Assembly: GCA_963210315.1 (NCBI GenBank) | Contig: OY723246.1 | Location: forward strand, 1 to 64,000 | From: Rhynchopus euleeides | Taxonomy: Eukaryota > Euglenozoa > Diplonemea > Diplonemida > Diplonemidae | Reading direction: 5' to 3' | DNA length: 64,000 bases | Shown here: piece by piece, positions 37,193-48,311 of the stretch | Layout of the letters: each line of letters starts with the position of its first letter | Numbering within the stretch: position 1 is the stretch's first letter | Position numbers and translations under genes: made by a program | Notes under the pieces: model-generated | What the model was told of the DNA's origin: nothing | Database searches by the model: none | The model's input: only the letters and a program-made list of their open reading frames with translations

Positions 37193-40100
37193 TTTTTTTA
37201 TACCATCCAAAACACAGCGCAGCATTGTGTATAGGAGGAAATACGATACTAGAAAGGACTGGCGTCATCACCTCTGTCATGTTTCCCTTTCTTCGTGCTC
37301 CACCACACCTTCTGTACTTCAGACAACACAAACACACAATAGCCGGTCGTGAGATTTGTGCAGAGGAGTGGTGGAAGCGGTCAACAAAACATTTTTCTGA
37401 CCAAAATAGACCTGGCCACCTGTTCCTTGATTGCTGCCACAGCTGAGCCGTGAGCTCCAGGTGCAACCATCACAAAGGCACTTCCACACAAGCGCCCCCG
37501 CAGCTGTCTTGCGCTCCAAGAGCACAACCAGCTGTTTTTTCGTGACTCCACAGGTGACCTTTGCATCGCCAGCCGCGCTTTTTCTCCGTGACTTCACAGT
37601 CGAGCCCTGAGCTCCAGGAAAACCGCACACACCACTAGCCGTTCCTTGTGCCTCTTTAGTATGCCCTGAGCCTAGGAGCCCATCACAGGAAAAGAAGACC
37701 TCTGCACCGCGAGCCGTTTCTTCCTGCGACTCCACAGCGGGCCCTGAGCTCCAGGAGCTGATGTGCATTAGATTAAGACGTGCACCATTTGCTGCTCGTT
37801 ACGCGACTCCACAGTGAGCCCTGAGCTCCCGGATCTGACCGCAGGAGAGGACCATGAGCTGTTCGCTTCGCGACTCCACAGTGGGCCTTGAGCTCCCGGA
37901 GCATGAGAGTATCACGAGCTGTTCGCCTGCGACTCCACAGTGAGCCCTGAGCTCCCGGATCTGACCGCAGGAGAGGACCATGAGCTGTTCGCTTCGCGAC
38001 TCCACAGTGGGCCTTGAGCTCCCGGAGCATGAGAGTATCACGAGCTGTTCGCCTGCGACTCCACAGTGAGCCCTGAGCTCCCGGAGCTGACCGCATGAGA
38101 CGACCATGAGCTGTTCGCTTTGCGACTCCACAGTGAGCCCTGAGCTCCCGGAGCATGAGAATGTCACGAGCTGTTCGCCTGTTCGCCACAGTGAGCCCTG
38201 ACCTCCCGGATCTGACCGCATGAGAGGACCATGGGCTGTTCGCTTCGCGACTCCTCAGTGGACCCCCGAGCCCCCGGAGCATGAGTATGTCACGAGCTGT
38301 TTCACCTGCGACTTCACGTGAGCCCTGAGCCCCCGGAGCTGACCGCATGAGAGGACCATGGGCTGTTCGCTTCGCGACTCCACAGTGGGCCCTCGAACTC
38401 CCGGAGCATGAGAAGATCATCAGCTGTTCGTTCGCGACTCGACCCCCCAGGGCCCCCTCCGATTCGGACCCGCAGAGAGGTGACAACCTGTCTCGCAGGG
38501 TTCTGGGTCCAGCACGGCTCCTCCAGAGAGATGCTCGCAGAGAAGGATGCGATGCAGCTGACGACCGTCACTGTGCGCCGCATCGCGAGTTCCTCGCGGA
38601 GCAAGACCTGGACAGTGCGGAGGAGATCCTCGGGGGCTGGGCTTCGCCTCCCAGGGGTGACGAGCGCCCTCTGTGATAGCGTGGATAACCGGCGGTCGTA
38701 TCAGCCGCATATGCCGGATTCAGCGTTTGAGGTGCTGCAGAGCGCGAGGGGGTTCAACCGGGTGCAGCGGGCGCGGGTTGTCCCCGGGACAGGCGATTCA
38801 CAGACTGAGCCGAGTGGTTTCACAGACATCCGTGCATCGGCATCGATACAGGAGAGGCGGCACCTGATGCCACGAAACGCGCCAGCCGTGTCCACAATGG
38901 GAACAACCCACGAGTCCCTCGGGAGGGGGCGGGTATGAGGTGAACACTACCGGCGACTCCTTCGGTGACCTGCCGTTGCACCGCAGCAGGGGTTAACTTT
39001 GCACTGCGGATGCACGAGTCACTCTTCACCGTCCCCTGACACCCGTGCGGGTTGGGGTGAACAGCGGACCGGTCGCCTCGGAGGAAGTCGCTCTCACAAG
39101 CGTGTCGACTTCTTCGGGCGCACCGTGGACGTCGCGGTGCGGCCGGAGGGTGTGGGCCACTCGGGTGCGGTGGCCCTTCGCGTCGACCTGTGGACCTGCC
39201 TCCCTGCAGTGTCGGCCCCCCGAGGAGATGGCGCTGAAGGGGGTGAAGCAGGTGGTGCTGACGACCTGCATCTGGCCCGAAAATCCTGAAGTCCCACAGT
39301 GAGCCCTGAGCTCCCGGAACACGAGAAGACCATCAGCTGTATTGCCGGCAATTCCACAGCGGCCGAAGCTGACCGCACGAGAAGATCATGAGCTGGTCGT
39401 TCCCCGACTCCACAGTGAGCCCTGTGCTCCCGGAGCTGATCGTGATTAGATGAAGACCTCTACACCACTCGCTGCTGCGCCTGCGACGCCACAGCGGGCC
39501 CTGAGCTCACCAGGAGCACCCGCGCGCAAACATTCACCACTCGTGATCCATGAACACCAGAAGCTGTTCGTCGGAGAAGAAGTCCTGTCCGGCACTAGCT
39601 GTCTGCCCTGCGACCCCACAGTCGAGCGGGAGAGACTTGGGTTTCCTGAGCTCCAGGAGGTGAAGACCTCCACGAGCCGCTCTTCTTCGACGCCACAGCC
39701 GAGCCCGAGTTCCAGGAACATCCGCGCATCTGACTGTTCCTTGCGACTCAACAGCTGAGCTGTGAGTAACCATCCCACACAACTAGTCATTAGTTCATCT
39801 GGAGCTCATCGCATGAGAGGAACCCCCGTTCTACCGGCCATCTTCTGCGATTCCGCAGCTGACCTGTGCCCCGAGGGCAAACCCCATGAGCAGAAGACCT
39901 CATACACAACTGGGCGTTCTCTCCGTACCACTCTACAGCTGAGCCGTGAGCTCCGGGAGGAACCTTCCGCAGAAGTAGCCGCTTCCTGCGCAGCCGAACC
40001 GAGGGCTCCAAGAGCCAAGCCCACCGAAGTTCACCTCTGCATCGGAGCGCCGCGGATGATCTCCAAGGTGCCGGTCTCGAGACCAGGCGTTTTTTGCATT

Positions 40101-41512
40101 CGACCTGCTGCCACTCAACGCGCATCCACAGAGATCTAAATGGGGAGGCAATGCGTCAAAAATGCCTTTTCCGCTGCGTTGCACACCCAAGGAACCCTAA
40201 CGGGTCAGGATTTCCACACAACTGCATCACGCCGCAAACCTCGTCGGGTTTTCTCCACCGCCGATACAATGTGGACATCGCCGGTTCCGCACACCGGGTT
40301 TCTTCAGCCACGGGAATTTCACCAGGGGCCTCAAGGAGGCCGTGTCGAGGCAAGCTCTCCTGACAAACAACGGGCGAGGTCGACAAGACAGTTTGTTGGG
40401 ACACGTTCCCTCTTCCTTCTGGCACTGGCGGTCCAGCCCCCCAGGGTGAGGGTTGCGAGGGTCTTCTTGTGGTTCTGCGCCTCAACGCGAAAGCCACCAT
40501 TTGGCTGGAGTCCGACAGAAGCCGCTGCACCGAGCAATACGAACGTGTGTCAACTGTGGCAGGTCACGGTCCGGTTGATCTCCGCCGCGCCCGCCTGGAC
40601 GATATCTAACCACAGAACAGATGTCACCCCTTCTTACGTGGGAAACGTTCACGCAGGTACTGAGGATGAACAAATGGAGAGTTCAATGGAGAGTTTTTCA
40701 CCCCACTCCCTCCTGGCGAGGCGCAATGTGCTACCGAACTACTCTCGCGGCACGCAGCAAGGAAGCGTTCAGGCGCTCATCACCTTGATGACGAGAATCC
40801 GAAGGCGAGGGGTCAGCAACACGAACGTGAACATACAGCAAAGCTGCAAAACTCCCCTATCATGTACCGAAGCCGGTTTTTTCGGCACCGCAACAGATTG
40901 ACTGTTTTCCAACCGAAGTACGACAGTCGAGGGCGTTTTCTGAACAACACGCGTCGTATTGGACACTGACACAACCCACAGCGGCCCCGCGCCATGGGCG
41001 ACAAGGGACTGGACATTTTGTTCCCGTTATGGGTGCTGAGTCGAAAATTTCCGGGACAATCCGCAGCGCACCCACCGCGGAGGCCGAAACCCGCAGAGGT
41101 GAAAGAAGACACGACCTGTTACGTCCAGCCCGATGCGCAGCTCAAAAATCGGAGAGTGACCGACCCCATCGCGAACACAGATACGTAAGCTCCCCATCTT
41201 CCCCGAAAAGAGGGCCTCCCCAACCGCCGGAGTTTTTTCTCGAGGCGCCGGGCGTCATCTCACCGACACCCCTCCCCGTACCGACGGGAGGAGGTTAAGG
41301 TGTTGACCGTGTTGGTGAAAGCCGACCCTGAAGAACTGCGAGCCTCCACGGGTTAACAAGAGGAACGAACGGCGGCGGATGGGGGTTTTATCGAACGACG
41401 CCCGAATGAGGGTCCTGGGTGGAAGCGGTCAACAAAACATTTTTCTTCGTTCCATTTTTGTGTTTCCATAGCGCCAAGTAAGATATCGACAGAAGGACGT
41501 CTAGTACGCGTA
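37193..41512 (+). mobile_element. YR3, right arm (inverted copy with 649-bp deletion)
   Basis: Reverse complement of the left arm: B2' at 37,193-37,385, leader repeats 37,800-38,440, interior, then core and A2' (41,413-41,512) ending TAGTACGCGTA. Relative to the left arm it lacks the RT relic between CCCTCA and TTCGGGCG. It has no B1 copy on its outer side, so it is a partial element. Confidence 0.75.
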
Positions 41513-43274
41513 TTTTTCCAGAAAACCGGAAACCGGGAAACCCTGGTTTTGAAAACCGGAAAACCAGACCTATCTTATCCCCTGGTCAATTGAACGTTTT
41601 TGGACATCTGAGGCCACTGCGACCATTCCCAGGCCTCGGAAATGAGATTTTTGGCCCTCAAATGGGGTACCGGTCCCCACGAAATTCCGAAAAAATCATG
41701 AAAATCGAAAGGTCCCACGCACCAAATTCTGCCCAAAAATCGTCAAAAATGGACATGTCATACGCAGCAAGGGGGCAAACCACTCCCCAATGCTCAATGA
41801 TTCCACGGCAAGCCAGATTTTCTGATCAATTGGTTTGTTTGAGCATGTTCCTGGCCCTTGTTTGGAAAGTAGATGACCCCTGGCTGGAGAGGACGGTTGT
41901 GCTCGACCGGACGGAGAGAGAACCTTCTCCATAACCACTCCACAATGCCACAAGTGGCAGGAAGGCCGGGTGTTACAGGCCTCAACCAGGGTTCCAAGGC
42001 TCTCTACTTCCTGGCTGCGTCAGGGATCACCGGGTACAGCGAGCAGGATTCCCTGTCCTGACACCCCAGCATGTACCACCGGAAGAACCCGAAACAGCAG
42101 CCCCCCCCTCATGGGGGTTGCAAGAGGCACGGAAATCGTTCAAATCGGACCAAGTCCGAAAATTCGGCACTTTCTTGGGTACAAATTGCGGTCCGAAATT
42201 TTCCGATTTTTTGAAAAAAGGCTAATTCTGTAAGGGGGACCTTTTCGAATTTTTTTTTTCGGGCACTTTTTCCACAAGGAAATGTCCGCCCTGTCCGCTA
42301 CTGTCCGCTACTGTCCACTACCGATTTCAAGGATCCTCCATAGTGCCAAAAAATCAAGCCAAACACCTGCGAAACACCCCAAAAACACGTTTCCGGAGGG
42401 TTTTGGGTCGGTTTGTGGGGTTTTTATGCACTTTTGGGGTGTTCTGGGGGTACCTCAAAAATGCGTTTTTAAACAGCTTTTCCCCACCCCTACCCCCCCC
42501 CCCCCCCCCGCCAACACACACGCACATCAGATTGAAGATGGACGAACAAAGGAAGGCACTCTCTTGGGAAAGATATTGTCCCGTCGTGTAAGGGTGCGAG
42601 TGGGTGTCGCATCAAGAATCCCTACACGGCATCAAGGTGAATCCAAAACTGTGGAATATCACCACAGCGGCTCCAAGAATAAGTATCCTCCCGCGTGTGT
42701 TTGTGTTGTGCCGTCAATATTTTTTACCCCTGACCTGATTTTTTGTGAGGGCCTGCAGAAAATCAGGTCAGCTGACCCGAAAATACCCCCAAGCTCCACC
42801 CCTGGTGGCAGGGTCTTCGCTCATCTTCCAGGGGGTTCGTGCTGACCTCTGGGAGTCGGAGGAACACTAAAATTGGGGTTTGGGGTCACTTTTCCCCCCC
42901 AACAGGCGCACGGACACATGATTCAACACATCAGCGTGGGCTCTCGCCTCTTCAAGATGTGACGCCGCATGCGCTCAGGCCTCGGCAACTGACAGGTACA
43001 TGTCACAGGGGGGTCTGGAGGGCGGAGCCCCCCAGCCGACGGGAGGCCACGGTAGTGAACGTCTGTTCTTGTGCGTCTCGCGAAGGTTCATCCATTCTCC
43101 CACAGTTGGTCCCTCAGGCGCACTGGGCGTGGGTACCGCCCACGACCCCAGTGTGGGCAACCCAAGTAACACCCCACGAATTATTCGCAAATAGTTCGTT
43201 GGTGTGATTAAAGAGGGTCGTGTGCCTGTTCCTGGGGGTTGCAGTACTGTAGTATTCAAAACTACTGTAAATAT
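41513..43274. other. Repeat-derived stretch without recognisable gene
   Basis: Repeat R pieces at 41,575-41,760 and 42,225-42,270, a C homopolymer at 42,493-42,509, and mixed sequence to 43,260. A block with TAGTATTCAAAACTACTGTA (43,250-43,270) has an inverted counterpart near 50,410. I see no gene. Confidence 0.5.
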
Positions 43275-43464
43275 TAAAAGCGCCCTATCACTTCACAGCT
43301 ACAACCGCTCTGATGAATTTCCTTTTGTTTGTTGCGTTGACGCTTCTACACACAAAACCCTGAACTGATCACACCCTGAGCCTGATGAAGGGTGGGGTTA
43401 GTGTATAGAGCACGTTTGGTTGCAGCTGTGGTGGGGCGCTTTCCGCTCACACGAGTGTGCTTAA
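43275..43464 (+). mobile_element. Solo YR unit (A-core-B)
   Basis: Inverted twin of 10,589-10,777. Core GCGTTGACGCTTCTAC at about 43,335; ends AAAAGCGCCC and GGGCGCTTTCCGC. A MITE-like element begins 8 bp beyond its right end. Confidence 0.7.
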
Positions 43465-43471
43465 TAATTTA

Positions 43472-43820
43472 TACCGTATACGTAAATATTATGGAACGTA
43501 AATATTATGGAACGGGCCCATTTTTGGCCGGTCCGTTCCATAATATTTACGTTCCAAAATATTTACAGGGCCAGTTCGGGACTCGGTGGTGAGGACGGCT
43601 TGCGTCAGGAATCGCGCGAAAAGTGCACGAGTAGGTCCCGTCAGGGACTCTGTACGCCGTCCGATCACCTGGTCCAAGTCCCCGAGTCGCAGAAAGCCCT
43701 GTAAATATTATGGAACGAAAAAAATCTGGAACGCCAACCCACCAGCGTTCCAAAATATTTACGTTCCATAATATTTACGTTCCATAATATTTACGTTCCA
43801 AAATATTTACGTATACGGTA
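43472..43820. mobile_element. MITE-like element, copy 2 (inverted)
   Basis: Near-identical reverse complement of 22,500-22,831, with one additional GTAAATATTTTGGAAC-type word at its right end. Ends TACCGTATACG and CGTATACGGTA. Confidence 0.75.
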
Positions 43821-44500
43821 TATATTATAATTCAATAATTATTTTGGCCCCCCTCAGGGGGGGCCAATTAACAAAATTTTGTAACAATTACAAATAAATT
43901 ACAATTTTGTAACAGTTACAAATAAATTATTTTGTAAAAATAATATTCTGGCGTCCAGCGGCCCAGTTAACAACTGCCCGTTTCATGGTTTGACATAAGA
44001 CTTACTTATTTTTACGCTTATTCCGTAAGATTTGTAAGTCTTATAAGACTTACGGAAATCTTATGGAAATCTTATAAGACTTATAAGAATCTTACGGATT
44101 CTTATAAGTCTTATAAGAATCTTACGGATTCTTATCAGGCTTACGGAAAATCTTATAAGATTTTTTTATCTTACCAAAAATCTTATAAGACTTACAAATC
44201 TTATCGGAAAAATCCGTAAGTCTTATAAGACTTACGGAAAATATTATAAGTCTTATAAGATTTTCCGCAAGTCTTATAAGACTTATCGGATTTCTGGCAA
44301 GAATTTTCCGGAATCTTACAAGAATATTATGAGATTTTCCCAAAATCTTATAAGACTTTCTCAGATTCTTACAAGTCTTATAAGATTTGACGGCTTATCG
44401 TAAGAATTCTTGGCTTTTTTTCGTAAGTATTCGGAGCCAATAAGCGTAAGAATCCATAAGAATCCAACAAGATTCTTAAGCGGCTTGTCAAACCATGCCG
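43821..44500. repeat. AT-rich palindromic word array (CTTATAAG)
   Basis: From about 43,990 to 44,420 the sequence consists largely of TCTTATAAGACTTAC, GAATCTTACGG and their complements. An adjacent block (43,845-43,990) has GGGGCCAATTAACAAAATT, related to 50,315-50,350. Confidence 0.7.
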
Positions 44501-45059
44501 TTTTTGTAAAAATAAAACTCTCGCGAGGCTCGAGGATGGGGGTGGGGGAGGTGCTCCCGGCCAGTCTTATTCGCCTGTACAACGGGTTGCTCTTTCATGT
44601 CGACCCTGGCAGGGGACGGGGTTTCCAGGGCTTGAAGAGCAGCGGGCGTCTGCATCGGCGCTGCATCAGGCTCAGCCTGGCTGCCTTGGGGCGCGGCTGC
44701 TCAGACTCATCGCTCTCGCTTCCGTCACCCCCCTCCTGTCGTGGCACGATGTACTCCCGTCTTCCGATGCCCCTCGCCCTCCACGTTCTCCTGTGGTTCC
44801 CAGTCAGGTAAAGGACGCTGTAACAAACATGTTAATTTGTAAAAAATATAGCTGGAGTCGTGCAGGATCATTCGTGAAGAAATACGAAAGGTAAACGAGA
44901 AAAAGTTTTTCGTTGATCGCACGACACACACAGAAAATTTTGCCTGCGGAAGTGTTGGTGTGTGATTGGCAGGCGCATAAGACTGTGTGTGACGGCAAGC
45001 ACCTAGCACTTCCCCTATCGCTGCATTTCCGCCTGACAAGTACCTTGTTGGAAGAAAAA
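44501..45059. other. Stretch with possible coding relic, no gene called
   Basis: A minus frame at about 44,810-44,600 has GNHRRTWRARG and an acidic run (GSESDESE). It may be a relic of a retroelement ORF, but it is too short to name. Confidence 0.3.
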
Positions 45060-45552
45060 AAAATGTCACTCCAGTACAGCCGCTCTTTACTCGTATTTTG
45101 TTGTGAAGTATCTCCCCTCTGCCTGTGTTGCGCGGTGCTAGCCGCTGAAGTGTCTCCCCTCTGCTGTGTTGCGCGGTGCTAGCCGCTGAAGTATCTCCCC
45201 TCTGCCGTGTTGTGCGGTGCGAGCCGCTGAAGTATCTCCCCTCTGCCCCCTTGGCGCCCCTCTTCTGACTGATATACCTCCTCTGTGTCCTAAACGCTTC
45301 CCTGATAAAAAGTTTGCGTTGACGCTTCCACACACAAAACCTCAACTCCTGTGATGGGGGAGGCTAGTGGTGTGCGGAGCACGTTTGGCTGTGGTAGAGT
45401 GACATTTTCTGCTCACAAGTGTGCGTAAAAAATGTCACTCCAGTACAGCCGCTCTTTACTCGTATTTTGTTTGTGATGCGTTGACGCTTCCACTCAGGAC
45501 CCTCATCCGGAGGGACGTGGCCGTCCCTGGTCTCTCGGGACGGCCGCGGAAG

Positions 45553-47238
45553 TTACGCGCCGGGTATCGGGCGTGTCTCCAGGAAAGCCGGGTCTGCCGC
45601 TTGCTTACCCCGGGTGTATTCGTCAGCTCTCTGGTCCTGGGAAGCCACCCACTGCGGTCGGAGCCGCATCCTATTCTTCCGGGCGATGGTGAAGATCTCC
45701 TGCAACACCAGGTTGCCGCGGAAGTTGGAGCAGTGGCCCCTGCGCATCGAGAACACAAGGGGGAGGTTGTCGATGTAGCATGTCACGGTCATGTCTGTAT
45801 ACCTCTGAGCCAGTCGCAGGCCTTGCCAGACGGCGTGTGCCTCCTTTAGGAAAATGTGCGCCCCCTCGTCCGCTCCGCGGAACGTTCCCTGTGCGACTGT
45901 CTCCCCCTCTGGCCTGACTAGAATGGCGGCCCACTCGCGCGATGATGCATCTGTCCATAGCGATACCACGGAGGGGGGGTCAGTCGCGGCCCGCCAGTCG
46001 TTCACTGCGATGAAGCGCATACGGTCCACAGTCTCACGCTGCACCGAGGTGGGTACTGTGCATACTGCATCCCACGTACCCCCTTCCGCGTGTGCCCGCT
46101 TCGCCACTCGTCGGATGAATGAAAGGGCTGCCGGCATGTAGCACATTGGGGCGCGCATGACGTAGGACTGCCACACGAGCGCACCGAACACCCGAAACAC
46201 CCCGCGCGGCGTCGAGCTCCCCTCGAGCAGTGCCCCCAGCTCGCTGCGCTCGGTGATCTTTCGGATCCAGGCCGGGTCCATCCTGAAAGTGTGCCGTTGT
46301 AAGTCGAACTCGATGCCGAACACGGAGAAGTGCTGTGTCGGTCTTCCGTGCTGTGGGTCGTCGAAGTTCAGCGCCGCTAGGACTTCCCTGCACCGCCCGA
46401 GGAAAGCAGCGTATTGGTTCGCCACCTCCTCTCGGGTTCGCCCCAGCACCACGAAGTTGTCGATCCAGCAGATCCCCTGGCTGGGCGGGAGCAGCACCCT
46501 TGCGCTCCTGTTCGCGATGGATGGAGAGTGCGACCAGCCCATGCACATGACGGTGAGGAATGTCTTGATGAACTCGTCGCGTTCTCCCCCGACCCAGACT
46601 CCAAAAAAGCGCTGGATTTCCTTCTGCACTGGGAACTGGTAGAACCAGCTCCGCGCGTCCGCCATCACGACCCACTCTGCGAGAGCAATGCGTCGCGTCA
46701 CCTCGATGATGTCGTCCAGGCGCATGTCCGGGGGTCGAACCATGTGCTTGTTGAGCGGCCTGGCGTCGACGATGAAACGTAATCCTCCCGACTTTTTGGA
46801 CACGGTGAAAGCCGGGAGGGTGAGGTAGGCGGCAGCATCCGCCTCCTTCAGCACTCCGAAGCCCTCCAGGTCGTCGAGGTGTTGCAGCATGTGTCGGGAT
46901 ACCTTGCGGTGGCGTCTGAACGCCTCCCTTGCGCCTGGCAGCAGCGCGTTCTCAAATACCCTCGGCTCCCGGATCAGATCTATCACGCCGTCCAACTCCC
47001 CTGCCGTGTCCATCTCCACCAGCCTGTCGAGGTCGAGCCGTGTCTTGCAGATCGGTGCGATGGCTTCACCGTGTGTCCCCGCATCACGCCCCTCCTTTGC
47101 CGGCCGCAGCAGCTTGTCTCCCGCGCACACCGCGAGGTCGCTCTCATACCCGTTTTCAATGCCTGGCCCGTACGACTCGTCGGTGTCCGGGTCGTCTTCG
47201 GTCTGACCCACTTCCTGATAAGCCTCCTGTGGCGCCAT
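45553..47238 (-). CDS. YR2 reverse transcriptase-RNase H
   Basis: The frame is open far upstream across the recombinase, but homology to YR1 RT begins about 47,320; the first plausible ATG is at 47,238 (MAPQEAYQEVG), giving 562 codons. Motifs: KKSGGLRFIVDARPLN, VVMADARSWFYQFPV, MGWSHSPSIANRSAR, motif C WIDNFVV (Asp-Asn), GIEFDLQRHTFRMDPAW; RNase H WTDASSREWAA, FLKEAHAVWQG, CYIDNLPLV and QRADEYTRG. Stop at 45,553, close to the A2 core. It would copy element RNA to DNA. The start is uncertain; frameshifting from the recombinase frame is possible. Confidence 0.88.
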   Translation of the reverse strand: MAPQEAYQEVGQTEDDPDTDESYGPGIENGYESDLAVCAGDKLLRPAKEGRDAGTHGEAIAPICKTRLDLDRLVEMDTAGELDGVIDLIREPRVFENALLPGAREAFRRHRKVSRHMLQHLDDLEGFGVLKEADAAAYLTLPAFTVSKKSGGLRFIVDARPLNKHMVRPPDMRLDDIIEVTRRIALAEWVVMADARSWFYQFPVQKEIQRFFGVWVGGERDEFIKTFLTVMCMGWSHSPSIANRSARVLLPPSQGICWIDNFVVLGRTREEVANQYAAFLGRCREVLAALNFDDPQHGRPTQHFSVFGIEFDLQRHTFRMDPAWIRKITERSELGALLEGSSTPRGVFRVFGALVWQSYVMRAPMCYMPAALSFIRRVAKRAHAEGGTWDAVCTVPTSVQRETVDRMRFIAVNDWRAATDPPSVVSLWTDASSREWAAILVRPEGETVAQGTFRGADEGAHIFLKEAHAVWQGLRLAQRYTDMTVTCYIDNLPLVFSMRRGHCSNFRGNLVLQEIFTIARKNRMRLRPQWVASQDQRADEYTRGKQAADPAFLETRPIPGA

Positions 47239-47321
47239 CAGGCGTCGGAGCTTTGCCGGGAAGTGTGATGATGATGTCTGCGGGTCCCCTCCCCGCTTCG
47301 TTCGTCTCCGCCGACGCCCCC

Positions 47322-48269
47322 TCACTGGTCGATCTTCGCTGATATCCTCGCCGTGTCTCTCGCGCGCGCATTCTCCGCCGCCGACACGTAGCGAATCACC
47401 CCGTCCACTGTGGCATGTCGTGACAGCAGCCTGACTTCCTCCAGGGGCACTCCCTTCCTCGCCAGATGTGTCAGCGCGCCGCGGCGGAGGAAGTGTGTAG
47501 TCAGAGTCGCCCTGGCTCTCTTGATTGCCTTTGTCGCACAGCGGTACCCTACACTTGGGGGGAACAGGGTTGTCTGCTTGCGTTTTTCTGCCTGCCTGAG
47601 ACGCCGCTCCAGGATCTTCCGGAGGCCTGCCTGCAGGGTGATGCCTGTGATGTGCCCGACACGGAACGGGTCCGACTTTGACTGCGTCCAGCGGATGTTG
47701 ACTACGTCGTTGTCCGGGTCCGGCTGAACATCCTTCACGTCGAGGCGGAGTGCATCTGACACGCGCGCAGCCCCCCTCCACATGATGCCCAGCAGCAGCT
47801 GTACCAGTCGGCGCGGTTCGCGTTCGATCGCCCTTCGAATGTCCTGTGGGGTCGCGGGTTGTGCCTGGCGCTTCGGCTTCAGCGCTCCCTGCCGCTTGAG
47901 CGCGCGGCGGTAATCGCTGAGGACCTGGACACTGTCGAGCGGGTAGCCCTCGAATCTCCTGAGGGCCCCTGCGATGTTGTTCAGGTACTGCAGGGTCGAG
48001 GACGTCGACAGGCCCCCCAAACGTTGGCTGGTCGCCCATAGCATCGCGCACTCGTCGTGTGGCGGCATTCTCCCCGCTGTGTCTGCCCACTGCCTGCGGA
48101 ACTGTGTGTACTGGTCGTATGCTCTGCATAGTGTCTTCCAGTAGGTCGGGGCGAGGGCGTGTGTCAGGGTCTTTTGGAAAGAGTCGCGGATCTCCTTGCA
48201 CTTCTGGGGTGTCAGCCGGGTGCCCTTCTTCAACGGCCGCCCCCGACCGGTCGGGGGGAGGGTCGGCAC
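47322..48269 (-). CDS. YR2 tyrosine recombinase
   Basis: 315 codons, first codon GTG at 48,269 and 43 bases after the gag stop. Catalytic pattern: Arg in GAARVSDALRLD, THFLRRGALTHLAR (His-x-x-Arg), SRHATVDGVIRYVSAAE (His and Tyr). Homologous along its length to YR1. Expected role: integration of element circles through the shared core. The RT reading frame overlaps its 3' end. Confidence 0.88.
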   Translation of the reverse strand: MPTLPPTGRGRPLKKGTRLTPQKCKEIRDSFQKTLTHALAPTYWKTLCRAYDQYTQFRRQWADTAGRMPPHDECAMLWATSQRLGGLSTSSTLQYLNNIAGALRRFEGYPLDSVQVLSDYRRALKRQGALKPKRQAQPATPQDIRRAIEREPRRLVQLLLGIMWRGAARVSDALRLDVKDVQPDPDNDVVNIRWTQSKSDPFRVGHITGITLQAGLRKILERRLRQAEKRKQTTLFPPSVGYRCATKAIKRARATLTTHFLRRGALTHLARKGVPLEEVRLLSRHATVDGVIRYVSAAENARARDTARISAKIDQ

Positions 48270-48311
48270 GGCCTCCTGGTACAGCAGGCCGTAGTGTCCC
48301 CCCTTGTCCGG

